From Phocoena phocoena (lineage: Eukaryota; Chordata; Mammalia; Artiodactyla; Phocoenidae), in assembly GCF_963924675.1 (NCBI RefSeq), contig NC_089239.1:5321001-5385000 (forward strand): a DNA stretch of 64,000 nt, given 5' to 3'. Each line of letters opens with the position of its first letter. Position 1 is the stretch's first letter. A model generated the notes under the pieces. That model saw nothing but the letters and a program-made list of their open reading frames with translations, searched no databases and was not told the origin of the DNA. Below, piece after piece: positions 47,109-58,440 of this stretch. The position numbers and the translations under genes were made by a program.

Positions 47109-49065
47109 AGAAAGAAATTGTCCGTATTTCCCTTTTTCTTCCCATCACCTGGAAGGCAGATATAAAGGCTGGAGCTCCAGCAGCCATATTAAACCATGAG
47201 GTGGCAGAAATGTCCTGAGATGTCTGAGTGGAGAGAGAGCAACTTGAATTATTAATGACTGAATGGAACCAGCATTCCATTCCTAGATAATGTTAAAACA
47301 TGAGAGAGAAATAAACTTCTATTCTTGGGATTTTTTTTTTGATTATATAAAATACAACATGATATAAAAGATGGCGCCAAGATGAGAGTGGACAGCACAG
47401 AAAGGGGGGATTAGGAGTGTGGAAGCTAAACTTTCCTACTTACAGCTTAGCCAACCCTGTCAAGCAGTAGGATATTAAATTCCTTCTCCCAGAAAATTAG
47501 CTCCCCCTTGCCAACCGGCTTATGAGTCTTTAACTCGGTAAGTACTTGTTCTAGTTTTTCAAAATCTATAGTATCTCCACTTCCCTCAAAGAGTGCTGTA
47601 AGGTCTCACAACAACACTGACATGATTTCAGTTATATGTTTTAAAGCTAGATATTTTATGTCATTTAGGATCTAGGAGTAGGATTGGAGAAGGTCTTTTA
47701 TAGTGAACTTGACAGTAATCAAACAGAGTCAGAAAAATATTTCTCTAAAAAGATGACAATGTAATACCATAGAAATTTCTCAGTTTTCCCCGCGGCCTTC
47801 CTCTGGGGCTCTTAGGGCAAAAATTCCCTTCCAGGTGAACAGAAATGAGAGAACAAAAATGAGCAGAGCTTTTCTATGACTCTATGCCTCGGGTTTAAGA
47901 AAGCACGTTTCCTTCCACACTGTTCAACTGTGTGTCTAACAGTCCCTGGAAATTCCTAATAGCACCAATCATAGCAGCAAATAGTTACATGGTGTTTGCT
48001 CTTTGTAGACACTGGTCCAAATGTTTTATATACAGTATAGTAACTCATATAATCATCATACCCTATAATGTATAAATCATCATCACCCTGAAATTGACTC
48101 ACAAAGATGTCACAAATACATTGAATGGAGGAACTGGAATTTGTACCCAGGCAAGTGACATAGAAAGGAGGATGTCATGAGGAGATTTCTGTGGGCTTCG
48201 TGCTCTGTATCGAAATCTCTAATCCCAAATTTCTTTACTACATGGCTACGGGGCATTTTGCAGCATAGAGTCTACATTGGCTTTTTTCCATTAGCTTCAC
48301 ATCAGAATTAATTCTCTGTTTTAATTTCTGTATTGGAAATTAATGGACAAGGGAGATGATAAATACAGACTCTTTAAGTTTGTTTTCTTTTTATGCTTGT
48401 TTTGTATTTTAGAAGAAGGGTGAACGTGGTGACAAGGAGCAGATCGGTTAGATGTCACGTTGTCTGTTGCTTCTCCTGTCTCTGTCCACCCGAAAGTTCC
48501 CCTCCAGAGTCTGAATACAATTTCAGTGATTGCCCTGATAGGACACGTTTAAGTGAAGCGTCTATTTGCCTGTGCAGATTTCATCCCTGTGTTCTTACCC
48601 CAGTAGGCATTCCACAGGGGTCACACATGGCTCTGCATGCCATGGATCGGGATGGGGGGTGAAGGAGGCAAAGAGGAGAGAAATATGTAATCAGTGATGA
48701 CATTTTTCTTTTCTTGTAGGCAAAGCCCCAACTAGTCTCTTTCTAAGCCCAAGGCAGTTATTTGGCTTTTCCTGTTTGTAGTATTTATGTGATCTTCCTT
48801 TTCAATCCTTAGTTGTGTTATTAATCTTCTTTTCCCAATCCACCAGCATTTAAGCTTCCCTGACAGTAAAGATTCTCATATAACAGTGGTCACTGAGGTA
48901 GGAAGAAGAATTCCTCTCCAACTTTCAAAACAATAGGGATTAGAGTTTTCTTTTTGATAAAGGAAACTCTTAAGAAGAGGAATCCAAGTTATCCACAGTT
49001 CTACCACCCAGAATATCCCTATTAAAAAATTTACAAATAAATAAAATAAGATTTACTTTTATTTA
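47109..49065. other. Intergenic with one MIR-like piece
   Basis: 47985-48155 carries MIR-like sequence (GGTCCAAATGTTTTATATACAG, TCACAAAGATGTCACAAA). The rest is unassigned. The open frame at 48393-48662 has no recognisable feature. Confidence 0.4.
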
Positions 49066-49393
49066 TTATTTTTGGCTGCGTTCAGTCTTCATTGTTGTGC
49101 ACGGGCTTTCTCTACTTGCGGCGAGCAGGAGCTACTCTTCGTTGCGGTGCGCGGGCTTCTCACTGCGGGGCTTCTCTTGTTGCGGAGCACGGGCTCTAGT
49201 TGTGCGGGCTTCAGTAGTTGTGGCTCGTGGGCTCAGTAGTTGTGGCTCGTGGGCTCTAGAGCGCAGGCTCATTAGTTGTGGCGCCCAGACTTAGTTGCTC
49301 CGCGGCATGTGGGGTCTTCCCGGACCAGGGCTCGAAACCGTGCCCCTGCATTGGCAGGCAGATTCTTAACCACTGAGCCACCAGGGAAGCCCT
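49066..49393 (-). mobile_element. CHR-type SINE, longest form
   Basis: A ~330 bp antisense copy from TTTTTGGCTGCGTTCAGTCT to GAGCCACCAGGGAAGCCCTG. It contains a perfect 22 base tandem repeat (49211-49232 and 49233-49254), which reflects the repeated units of the longer SINE form. Confidence 0.9.
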
Positions 49394-51800
49394 GATTTGC
49401 TTTTGGACACACAGAGAGCTGTCTGGATGGATTACTGTGGCTCTGTCTGGAGCCATGGCCCTGGGGGATAACCTCTCAAAATTCCCCAAGTCCTACTGTG
49501 GAGAAAGAGATAATTCTAAAACATAGGAAAAGCTTTTGTGAGATAGTTGGGAAACCACCCTTGCTCGGGCTGGTGCTGTCTTGCAGGTCGCTGTTGCCCT
49601 CTGGTGGTGACAGAGCAGACTTGCAAGCAAAGTTTAAACTTTTCAAGCCTGGGTCAGAGCGAGGCAATCCCCACCCCTGATGTCTGCCAGGGCCTTTGGG
49701 GTAAATGGACATCCACATGCCATGTCTACACATATGTAAAAGTGATAAATCAAGATAGCAAATTATTAAAAAAGGTTTCCATCATCCCACCTCGAAAAAG
49801 ATACTTTCGTAATAAGCCGGGGGCCCATCTTCAAGTTAAAATTCCCAGACCCCTGGGAATCCCATATGAAACCCGGAGGCCTGGAGACAGTGGGTGTCAG
49901 GCGTGGCTCACTCTTCCCAGCCCCGCTCTGTTGCACATCTCCAGGAAACGCACCATCGCGCCATGACACCCCAGCCTCCTGGCCAAGCACCATCCCCATC
50001 CCTGCTCTGCAAAGAGCCCCTCCTTCCCACGCACTCGCTGTGCGTCCACGGAACCAACAGCACTGACCCCATCAGGACCAAACCCAGGAGAGGACTATGC
50101 AGGTTTCAGAGGCAGTCTTGGGACCCCTTGTGCAAGGATTCTGTGTTTCTCGTACCCAGAGCATGATCTAGAAGGTGGCAGTGGTGGAAGTGGTGTGGAC
50201 TCTTGGGGGCAATTAGGGTGACCTGGCTGGGTTGCCTGCATCTGTCCTGCTCTCAACACTGAAGTTCCATGTCCTGGGAAACCCTTCATCGGGATGTGAA
50301 AAGTCCCACTTTTCAATCTTGTGCCCAAAGATTAAAGGAGAAGGGCAAAATGCACACGACAGTCGCCTAAAGAGGAGCTGAAAGTAACACTGTTTTCCAC
50401 GTCAAACCGATGTGTTGTAGATTATCCCTCTTCTACAGTCGTGGTCACTGATGTTGGCAACTGTGGTCTGTGGTTCACAGCCATAGGTCCCCCACGGATG
50501 CTCACTCCGAGGGATGTGCCTTATAATTCCAAGTGTTCACAATCTGTCCAACTTTGCCTGTGGACTGACTATGGTGTCTTCTTTGTATTGAGACAGTAAG
50601 AGAGTTTGATTCTTCACAGGGTTTGCAATCATGTTTACTGAACCCTATTGAAAAGTTCAGATAATTAAAGTGAGAATAATTACATATTACTGGTTTAATC
50701 AGTCCTACTCTTAACCACTACTATTGCCACAGTTAAGTATATTTTTGACGATGCTTATGTTCAAGAACTCAGTTTCTTAATGTTGCAGGCAAGCAGATGC
50801 TACGCTGCAAAAATTAGAGATGGCATTTCAGAAAGCGATGACATCCGACTTCTTTATTAAGTTTACTGTTAAGCGAACAAAGAGAAAAACACTTCTTCCA
50901 TTAGCAAAGCAAATAGGACATCTGTGCACAAGGAAATGCAACACACAATTTGGTGGGTGAAATTCATTGTCCTGGAAGGAATAATTGGCTTGTGGGTACA
51001 GAGAGTTTTCTATCCCAGATCTTAAACTGGATAAGATCTCACAGGCTTTAAACATTTCTTCGCTGTCATAGTTTAGTTTCATTTTGATTTTAACCCTGGT
51101 TCGGAAACAACGGAAAGCAAATTACAGATTAACAGTGAGGAAAGGGAAACTCAGTCTGTGAACCTGTCTGTCTTGATATCCTATAAGTTGAGAGACCTTT
51201 GCAGATCTTTGCATCCAAGTTTGACCCAAAGGCAGGCCGGGGATCAGGCTGGTGTGGGGCTTGTGAGCCCACAGAGAGAGCATGACATGTTAGCTGTGTT
51301 TGTTTTCTTGTAAAATCATTCTGGAGTCTTCAAGTCCTCCCTTTCTTTCAGGCATTGTTGTCGCTCTTTCTTCCGAAAAAGACAAATAAAATTAAGTCTT
51401 GCCCCGAATAAACGCATCATTTTGAATGAAACAGTGGCTAATCCCTCATGTCCCTGAGGCCCCGTCTAAATAAAGACACTCATGTTTCAAAAATAAAAAT
51501 AAAATTGTCCTGACAAAAATAAATAAATAACCAACTTTTGGGGGGGGGGTTACAAAACTTCCTGTAGTCTGAAAGCCTGAATCTTTAAAGTCTCTTAAAA
51601 AATGACCACACCCATCCTAGCCAGACAAGGGCACAGGATGGAAAGGACTCAGTGCTTCCTTGTCACCAGCAGTGGTGGGTGGTGGTAGCTGCCAAAGGGA
51701 AGTTGAGTCTCGTGTACAAGGCTTAGCACTTGAAGGCCTCGTTCCTCCTCAAGTGAAGATTTGTCCTACGTTCTATTGTTATTAAGAGAAGCAATGGTGA
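49394..51800. other. Intergenic, no gene supported
   Basis: 49500-50330 is moderately GC-rich and yields several overlapping open frames on both strands, none with a recognisable domain. Simple runs lie at 51484-51530 (A/T-rich) and 51541-51550 (ten G). Confidence 0.4.
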
Positions 51801-51802
51801 CT

Positions 51803-51945
51803 TCCCTGGTGGTCCAATGGCTAAGACACTGGGCTCCCAAGGCAGGGGGCCCCGGGTTCGATCCCCGGTCAGGGAACGAGATCCCACATGCTGCAACTAA
51901 GACCTGGTGCTGCCAAATAAACAAACAAACTAACAAATAAATAAA
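51803..51945 (+). mobile_element. Short tRNA-type SINE
   Basis: A tRNA-like body with a well kept B box (GGGTTCGATCCCCGGTC), then GCTGCAACTAAGACCTGGTG and an AAAC/AAAT-rich tail. GAAGCAATGG before and GAGGCAATGG after are a target-site duplication with one mismatch. Confidence 0.88.
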
Positions 51946-52504
51946 TAAGTGAGGCAATGGTTCCATTCCACGCAGATCACCCAGTGTGGTGGAGCCTTTA
52001 GTTGTGACCTAAGTCAGCTTCTTCTAGGTGGTGTTCCTTGCTTCTCCCTAGTGGCTTCTACCCAGTCCACTGCTGCATCCCTCCCTGGCATGTCTTAGAG
52101 AATAGCTCTACTTGGTACCATCTTTTACCTCCTTGCCATCGTTACAAAGGAAGATTCTTCTGCTAATACAGAGTGTGGGGAGAGTATGGCGTTAGACACC
52201 ATAACTTCTCAAGGAAGCTGGAGATGGCTAGGTTTATACAACCGCTTGGCTGGGCCATGATGCCCAGATATTTGGTCAAACACTATTCTGGATGTTTCGG
52301 AGGGGGTTTGGGGATGAAATTAACATTTAATTCTGCGGACTTTGAGTAAAGCAGATTGCCCTAACCCTAGGAGGGTAGGCCTCACCCAATCAGACGAAGG
52401 CCTGAATAGAACAAAAAGGCTGCTCTTCCCCATGAGAGAGAAGAAATTCTCCAACACTGACCTTCAGACTTGAACCACAGCATTGGCTCTTCCCTGGGTC
52501 TTCA

Positions 52505-52592
52505 GCCTGGGATAGATATAGATGTGGATATAGGTACAGATACAGATATATATGTAGATGTAGGTATAGGTATAGATACAGATACAGATGTA
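52505..52592. repeat. GATA/GATACA-type tandem repeat
   Basis: About 88 bases of imperfect 6 base units (GATATA, GATACA, GATGTA, GGTATA). It produces an Asp-, Thr-, Val- and Ile-rich translation at 52470-52667 that is not a protein. Confidence 0.8.
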
Positions 52593-53111
52593 GAAAGAGT
52601 TTCTAAGCCTACACTTTTGCCTTTTCTTCGAGCTTGCGTTAACATCCTCACCTCATCATGGTCATGATCAAATCATTTCTACCGTTTGTTATTTTTCCCA
52701 CTGATACGGATTCCCTTTATCTCTAGAAATCTGGAGTTGGCCCTAGAAATCAAAGCTTGAACGTGAATTAGGAGTTGGTTCTTCGGCAAAGGAGCTCTTT
52801 GGTTTGCACTGATTTCATTCTTGCGTAAAGACAGCAAACAAACAAACAAACAAAACATTCTGAAAGCTTTGAAAGACTACACTTTGTTCACTACCGTTTC
52901 AGCCCCTTTTAATCTATCTGGTTTTCTAATTATTCAACATTTACTGAAAACCTGCTCAGAGCCAGGCCCTGTGGTCTCTTTGTGTGGACTCGGATCTGTT
53001 GAAAGGATACCAGGGAAGAGGAATCTCTGTTAATCCTGTCACCCTCAGGGAAATTTTTTTTTTTTATTATTCATACAAACCTAGATTTAAAACCTAGACT
53101 GAACTGGCATG

Positions 53112-53329
53112 CTTTTTTTTTTTTTTTTTTTTTTTTTGCGGTACGTGGGCCTCTCACTGCTGTGGCCTCTCCCGTTGCGGAGCACAGGCTCCGGACGCGC
53201 AGGCTCAGCGGCCATGGCTCACGGGCCCAGCCGCTCCGCGGCATGTGGGATCCTCGCGGACCGGGGCACGAACCCGTGTCCCCTGCATCGGCAGGCGGAC
53301 TCTCAACCACTGCGCCACCAGGGAAGCCC
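53112..53329 (-). mobile_element. CHR-type SINE downstream of IDO2
   Basis: Antisense SINE with a T tail of 24 or more bases, then GCGGTACGTGGGCCTCTCAC to CACCAGGGAAGCCC. A possible short duplication (GGCTTTTT against GCTTTTT) flanks it. It lies about 0.7 kb past the inferred IDO2 poly-A site. Confidence 0.9.
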
Positions 53330-54039
53330 GAAAAGGCTTTTTGAGTGATGAGAGTCTCGGTCTTCTGAGCTGCAACTCTGACTTAAACGGTAGGCAGAGA
53401 GGACCTCATCAGGCCCAGAGTTTCCCTTGGTCCACTCAGACCACATGCTCTTGGCCCCTTCATGCCCACCTCCCCACTTTTTTGGCAAGGCCACGCCCTG
53501 GGAGGACAGGGGGCAGTAGGAGCCTTCCTGGCACCCCAAGAAATATACTGGTTCGTGACTTCCCACCAAGGGCCCTGGGCATTGAGGAGAGTCCAGAAAC
53601 CCCTGCCCCACCCCCCATCGCACTGAAGAGTGGAGATTGTGCCTACACCTCTGGGCAGATGCTCTGAGCCGGTCTGGTAGTCGCTCAACATCCCTGGGGG
53701 CTGTGGGAATAAGTCAGTGCTTCTCCAGGTGGCGCGATAGGACCTTGAGGGCTGAGCATCTTTTCTGGCTTAGACAGGATGAGGCATGCTGCGGGCTCCA
53801 TTAGACCACTACCCACGTAGGGCGGGGGCCTGCTTAGCGGATGCTAACTTGCCCACCAGCCCGATGATCAGGTGCCCCTCCCTGATGCTGTGATATAGAT
53901 CAGCCCTCCGGAACTTAGAACTAGCCCAGGGACGTGTGTGTGCACAGTGAGGGCAACCCTAAATTAATGGAATTCATCCTAAGATTAACGTTTTCTAGTT
54001 TTCTACTGCCAGGCGGAATGAGATCTTGAGATATAAACC
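53330..54039. other. Sequence just downstream of IDO2
   Basis: Moderately GC-rich, with chance open frames on both strands (53303-53691). I see no promoter, exon or repeat. Confidence 0.4.
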
Positions 54040-54844
54040 AAGTCAATAAAAAGTGACATTTATTTGCACACGACACATGTGGATTTCCCATGTATTCCCA
54101 TTTCACTCATTTACTTCCAAAGGGTTCATTCATCTTACAAATACAAACTTTCAGCGTAAGGAGAAAGAATCATTCTTCTAAAAAGAAAGAAAGAAACCAA
54201 AATAGAAAGTACAAATTTCTGAACTTTGTGGCTAAGCCCCACCCGTTCCCATATCATTAACTTCTCGTTTCCACACTGGTGATTTCAGAGTCTTATCATC
54301 AGCTGCCTCTTCCCTTCACATCTCCACTGGAGCATCTCCAAACTTCTGCCCTCAAATTCTGCACACGTGGGGAGAGAGGACTGTAAAATCCCTGCTGTAA
54401 CCCCTAAGCCAGGACTCAGTATGGGCTGAATAAGTCAGTAAGTGAACCAACGAATGCAGGAATTAAAAAAAAAAATTTTTTTTTTGAGAAATCAGCAAGG
54501 TGATCTGTCCACAAGCAGTTTTCTTTGATTTGTGAAATTATGTTGGTTTTCTAGAACAGGGGTACACTCACTCCTCCGTGGGGTTCTGAATGAGGGGCTC
54601 TCCAGAGCTGTTTGCTATTACCCAGTGATCAGGGAGGGAAAGACAAGTTCCTGGCCATGAAAATTCTCTCAACATAGGAGAAGATGGTGCTCTGTGCAGC
54701 GAGAACATGAACAGGTCTGAGGTCCCTGTCAGATTATTCCAGACAGAACCCTCGTCCTCATTCTCCAGGCCCACCTGCTGTCCAATGAAAGGAGGATAAG
54801 GAAAGACCTGTGTGGTTTGCATTGCTGGGGAGAAGGGCAGTCTC
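54040..54844 (-). other. IDO2: Probable IDO2 3' untranslated region
   Basis: Sequence following the IDO2 stop codon on the minus strand up to the first convincing poly-A signal. I see no splice signal that must be used here and no recognisable mobile element apart from an A/T run at 54466-54485. An open frame at 54568-54852 on this strand has no similarity I recognise and is treated as chance. The extent is inferred from the poly-A signal alone. Confidence 0.5.
54059..54064 (-). promoter_or_regulatory. Candidate polyadenylation signal for IDO2
   Basis: The hexamer AATAAA reads on the minus strand about 780 bases after the IDO2 stop. A moderately T-rich stretch lies 15 to 40 bases further downstream on that strand. 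Other AATAAA copies occur further away inside repeats, so this is the nearest plausible end signal but it is not proven. Confidence 0.45.
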
Positions 54845-55200
54845 TTAGACACTTTGGTGGAGAATCGCCTCTATGGTCTTATCCCTGACACTCTTCAGGA
54901 ATCTCACGACTGCTGTTCCGCCTGTGCCCCTCTCTTCTAAGGCCTGAGGTGGCCCCGGGAGATGGCTTGTCTTCCTGCCCTTTGCTTTGGGTGCGGCCGT
55001 GATGAGGTACTTGGTCACCATGGCGAGGTGGTAGCTGCGCAGGGCTGCCAGGGCCTCCACGCACTGGTTATAGGCTGTCAGAAGCTGGCTGTTTCCAGAG
55101 GACAGGATGTGGTCCCTCAGGGAAGGAGCGGAGTGAATTTCTTCTATGAAGGCCCTATGGGAAGGAGGCATGTAATCCCTCATTCTGTGCAGAAAATCAG
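54845..55200 (-). CDS. IDO2: IDO2 terminal coding exon (C-terminal haem-binding part)
   Basis: Last coding exon of indoleamine 2,3-dioxygenase 2, a cytosolic haem enzyme related to IDO1 that opens the indole ring of L-tryptophan in the kynurenine pathway, with weak activity in mammals studied. The exon follows a CTTTCAG acceptor at 55201-55207, completes a split codon (G|CT, Ala), then gives 117 residues starting [17 protein letters not shown] and a stop at 54845-54847. The motif [14 protein letters not shown] contains the expected proximal haem-ligand histidine (codon 55030-55028). The late [18 protein letters not shown] segment is typical of IDO2 rather than IDO1. No frameshift or early stop is present. 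Human IDO2 has Gly where this copy has Ala at the exon junction, and the extreme C-terminus (EAILHQSV) also differs. Assignment rests on remembered family sequence. Confidence is high for IDO family and good for IDO2. Confidence 0.93.
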
Positions 55201-56466
55201 CTGAAAGAAACAAGGCAGAGCAATGTCATGAAACAAGGCAGAACGATGCCGTAGCTCCATGTGGGAAGGTAAGACAGCCTGTCTGCCTTCCCAGACATCA
55301 ACACAGCAAACAATGCTGCCGCTCTCCTAACTGCTCATCCTAATGGTGTCTAATCAACTCGGCTGGCTCTTTTGCATACAGACATCAGATCCTCCAAATG
55401 TAGATTGGAGATGAGGCAGGAAAAGAAGCAAGCCCATCACAAATAACTAAGATGGAACTAGCTCTACCAGCCAAGGTATAAATATTTATCATCTACCAAA
55501 TGTGGGCAACATATCTTGCTAGTTACACATGAGGTATATCTACCAATGTAAGGCATGGACCCTTAAATATTCTGCTGAATTTTGTTTCCTGAGTGCTTCG
55601 TTGTGGAGGGAGTGCTAAGGAAGAGGAAAGTAATAGAGTTTCTGAGGACAGGAAGATAAAGAACGATCAACTGTTTTAGTAACAGCCTCTTGAAGTCAAA
55701 TTGTTTAAAAATCAAATCAATAGATATTTATGGGAAATACAGGTAGGCGAGAGATCATTTACAGGAAACCCATTATGGGATTAATATTAGGCATGGTACG
55801 TCAACTACTAACCGCATCAAACCAAAATTCCGTGAAAAGTGATCATGGTTCTATAGAACAGACTTTTGTGGATGAGACTGGACCCTATGACACCGAATTC
55901 TAGTCATTTATTTTTTCTTAATCCAACTTGTAAACTCTGTACCAGGAAGTGCCCTTTTGCAGGTGTTGAACATTAGGCTTGATGCCGGCAGGTAAGGAAA
56001 AGAGCCATTTCAAGCTTGTAAAATGGCAGAACCCCTCTTCTGGTCTACGTAGCCTTGGCTTGCGGCCGCACCATTTTTATGGAATGGGCTTCACGGGAGG
56101 AGCCCATCCCCATCCCCAGCTGCATCCAGACCTGGCGACATAGTATCACAGCCCTGGATCTGCATCTCTCTCCCCAACTCTACAGAAGCAAGCTACTGCC
56201 TAAGGACCCAAACAAAATTACAGGGAACAGCTGGAAACATAGGAATGTTTTAAGATTTGGAAATAAAACCCAATATTCAGCTGAGCTCTGATACTGATTG
56301 GCTTGACAGTCCCAGAGGGCAGGTGCACAGTCTCCTGGTTGATCTGGAGAAGTATAGACTTCCTGAGAGTTTCATTTACTTACTTGGACATATCAGTTGA
56401 TAAAAACACCACTGTTCTTCCTCCCTGTTAAGGAAAAAACAAGAAAAAGAAAAACGTCCGACTTAC
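55201..56466 (-). other. IDO2: Last IDO2 intron
   Basis: A 1.27 kb intron with GT-AG ends in the gene's orientation (GTAAGT at 56466-56461, CAG at 55203-55201). I recognise no young mobile element in it. Open frames on the plus strand near 54962-55204 and 56055-56291 are short and show no similarity I know. Confidence 0.85.
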
Positions 56467-56615
56467 CGCTTTCCTTGCTGTGACGAACACCCAAGAATTC
56501 ATCAAAGGCATGCAACACTGTGCTCTGGGCAGCGCTCGCGCCGGAGTAATGCAGGGGCTCTTTGGAGACGCCTTCATACAACAACCCCGCAGGCATTGCT
56601 GGGTTATCCTTCCAG
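56467..56615 (-). CDS. IDO2: IDO2 penultimate coding exon (active-site loop)
   Basis: This 149 bp internal exon encodes [20 protein letters not shown] through the conserved [19 protein letters not shown] to KES. It is bounded by a CCTAG acceptor (56616-56620) and a consensus GTAAGT donor (56466-56461). The first base completes a Gly codon split with the upstream exon and the last base opens the codon finished in the terminal exon, so the phases match on both sides. In IDO1 the equivalent stretch carries the Gly-Gly-Ser-Ala loop on the distal side of the haem. Here it reads Ser-Gly-Ala-Ser-Ala-Ala-Gln, with Ala (codon GCG, 56539-56537) in place of the second Gly. Reading frame is open throughout. 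It is 1.27 kb from the terminal exon and 6.0 kb from the upstream exon. Confidence 0.93.
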
Positions 56616-57055
56616 CTAGGCAAGAGTAAAAGTCAGAGAGAAGAAGTGGGTGCTAGGAGTTAAGAGTATATTTTCTGATATGGAAACAGAGATTGAGCGA
56701 GAAAGTGAACACAATTTCAATGGCAACTTTAGGGCAAGAGGCTGGATATCTTTGTAGGACGTGTACTTAAGCATTATCTTGACCCGACTTCCTAACAGGC
56801 CAGCCCTTCTCTTTGCTCATATAAAGGACTGTTCCAGAGAAGTAAAAGATATTTAGAGAGAAATCATTGGCATTGGTCCTATGACATGTTTTTGGAAAAA
56901 TTCAATTATAAAGATGACGTCAGTGCTGATCAACAGGAATCATTAACATAGGGGATCTGGAACAATCTTCACTCCCTCTGCTAATCTCAACCTTGATGAC
57001 CTTGATGCCCGTAACTCCACAAGTAGAGTTTTGAAAATACATGCGCGTGCACATA

Positions 57056-57130
57056 CCCACACACACACACACCCCCCCCAAACACCGACACAGACACACA
57101 AATATGCATACAAATATACACACACATCTT
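57056..57130. repeat. CA-rich microsatellite
   Basis: Imperfect CA repeats with a C run at 57073-57080, inside an IDO2 intron. Confidence 0.75.
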
Positions 57131-57569
57131 TTCCCTTCCCTAAAAGTTATAGCTATAACAGTTTTCACATTAAACTTCAGTTCTAAATACTACCTAACTT
57201 CATGGGAATGCCTTTATCAGATAGTTTGTTGATGGCAGGTGTTAATAATAAGGGTAGCAGCAAAGAGAACACAATACAGCCATGCAGATCACCAGAATCT
57301 ACAGTCAAGGACAGGAGGAAGGACCGGAATTCAGGCTCAGATTAAATGGTTTCTCCTTCCTTCTCTCTCCTCTCTTCTCTTCTTTTCTCTCCTCTTCTGT
57401 CGCCCTGATTCCACGTCTTCATCTTTTTGTCCTTGACTCCCCCTCTTCCTGAGGATCCAAGCCACTTTACTCAGATCGCTGTCTGACTTTTTATAGGGTC
57501 TTGAACCGTCACAGAGTGTATGTGGGTGATTCCACAATGAGACAGTCGGCAGCGCCAAGAACACACCAC

Positions 57570-57735
57570 ATCTGCCCTTACGATGCTTTACAGTTTACGT
57601 ATCACATTCACATCCATTTTCTCGTTTGTCCTCTTTGGAGTAGATCAAGGCAGGCATTTTAAAATCCATTTTACAGATAAAGAAATAAAGACTCAAGGCA
57701 CTAAGTCTCTAGGACCACGTTGTTAGAGAGAGAGG
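57570..57735 (+). repeat. MIR-like fragment
   Basis: GATGCTTTACAGTTTACGTA, CCATTTTACAGATAAAGAAAT and GACTCAAGGCACTAAGTC are MIR-like and diverged. Confidence 0.5.
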
Positions 57736-58254
57736 GAAACAGAACTTGACCCCCAAACTTGTCATTTTCTAGTTTCACTTCCCAAGACCACCCACGGGTA
57801 AATTGCTACTTTTACTAAAGAACAGAATCGTTTCCTTTTATTGCCGGGAACCCTGTTGTTAACGGTTTTAAATAACAGGCTTATGTTGATGTCTCTCCTT
57901 CTTCCTGTAATTCTACAAGTCATTCTGCTGGAGAGAAGGGAAACACACACATCTCGCACACACAAAAGCCGCAGACAGACTGCTCAACTCGCATCCATGA
58001 CCTTTTCCAAATACTTTCCTGAGGTAGGAAATGCTATTGTTTTCTTTGGGGGCTGTTTGGCGTTGCCTGTTCTGTGGTTTCACTGGATGAATATCGTAGT
58101 GGCCTTTGCAGTTGTAGCAATATCACTATGGAAAGAGATGACACATGCACAGCAGGGCAGGCGACAAGTCGGAGGAAACCAGGGAGGATTCTGAGTCTAA
58201 GATCACAGCCTGCTGTAGCTCTTAGGAGAGAGCGCTCTATCTTAAGCAGATATG

Positions 58255-58440
58255 GAATGGAATCTCAGCTTTGATACTTAGTAACTCTGAGCCTTGGGTG
58301 AGTTAATTAACTTCCTGGAGCGTCAGTTTCCTCATCCCAGTAATATTAGTATCTACCTTACTGGGTTGTGAGAACTAATTAAAATAATACCTGGTCCTAT
58401 TGTATAGGACCTGTGCCTGAAAACTATCAAGCATTTGATA
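58255..58440 (+). repeat. MIR element
   Basis: CTGAGCCTTGGGTGAGTTAA, CGTCAGTTTCCTCATCCCAG and CTTACTGGGTTGTGAGAAC match the MIR core. Confidence 0.7.

Noticed and set aside
47367..47390. AAGATGGCGCCAAGATGAG as a possible L1 or gene 5' end
   Set aside because: The flanking sequence does not continue as an L1 5' UTR and no open frame or CpG-rich promoter follows.
49211..49254. Perfect 22 base tandem repeat as a possible new minisatellite
   Set aside because: The longer CHR-type SINE contains these repeated units; a similar repeat is present in the copy at 3713-3968.
57841..58194. 117 codon frame with hydrophobic stretches, possible membrane protein
   Set aside because: It lies inside an IDO2 intron on the opposite strand, without promoter, splice or family evidence.
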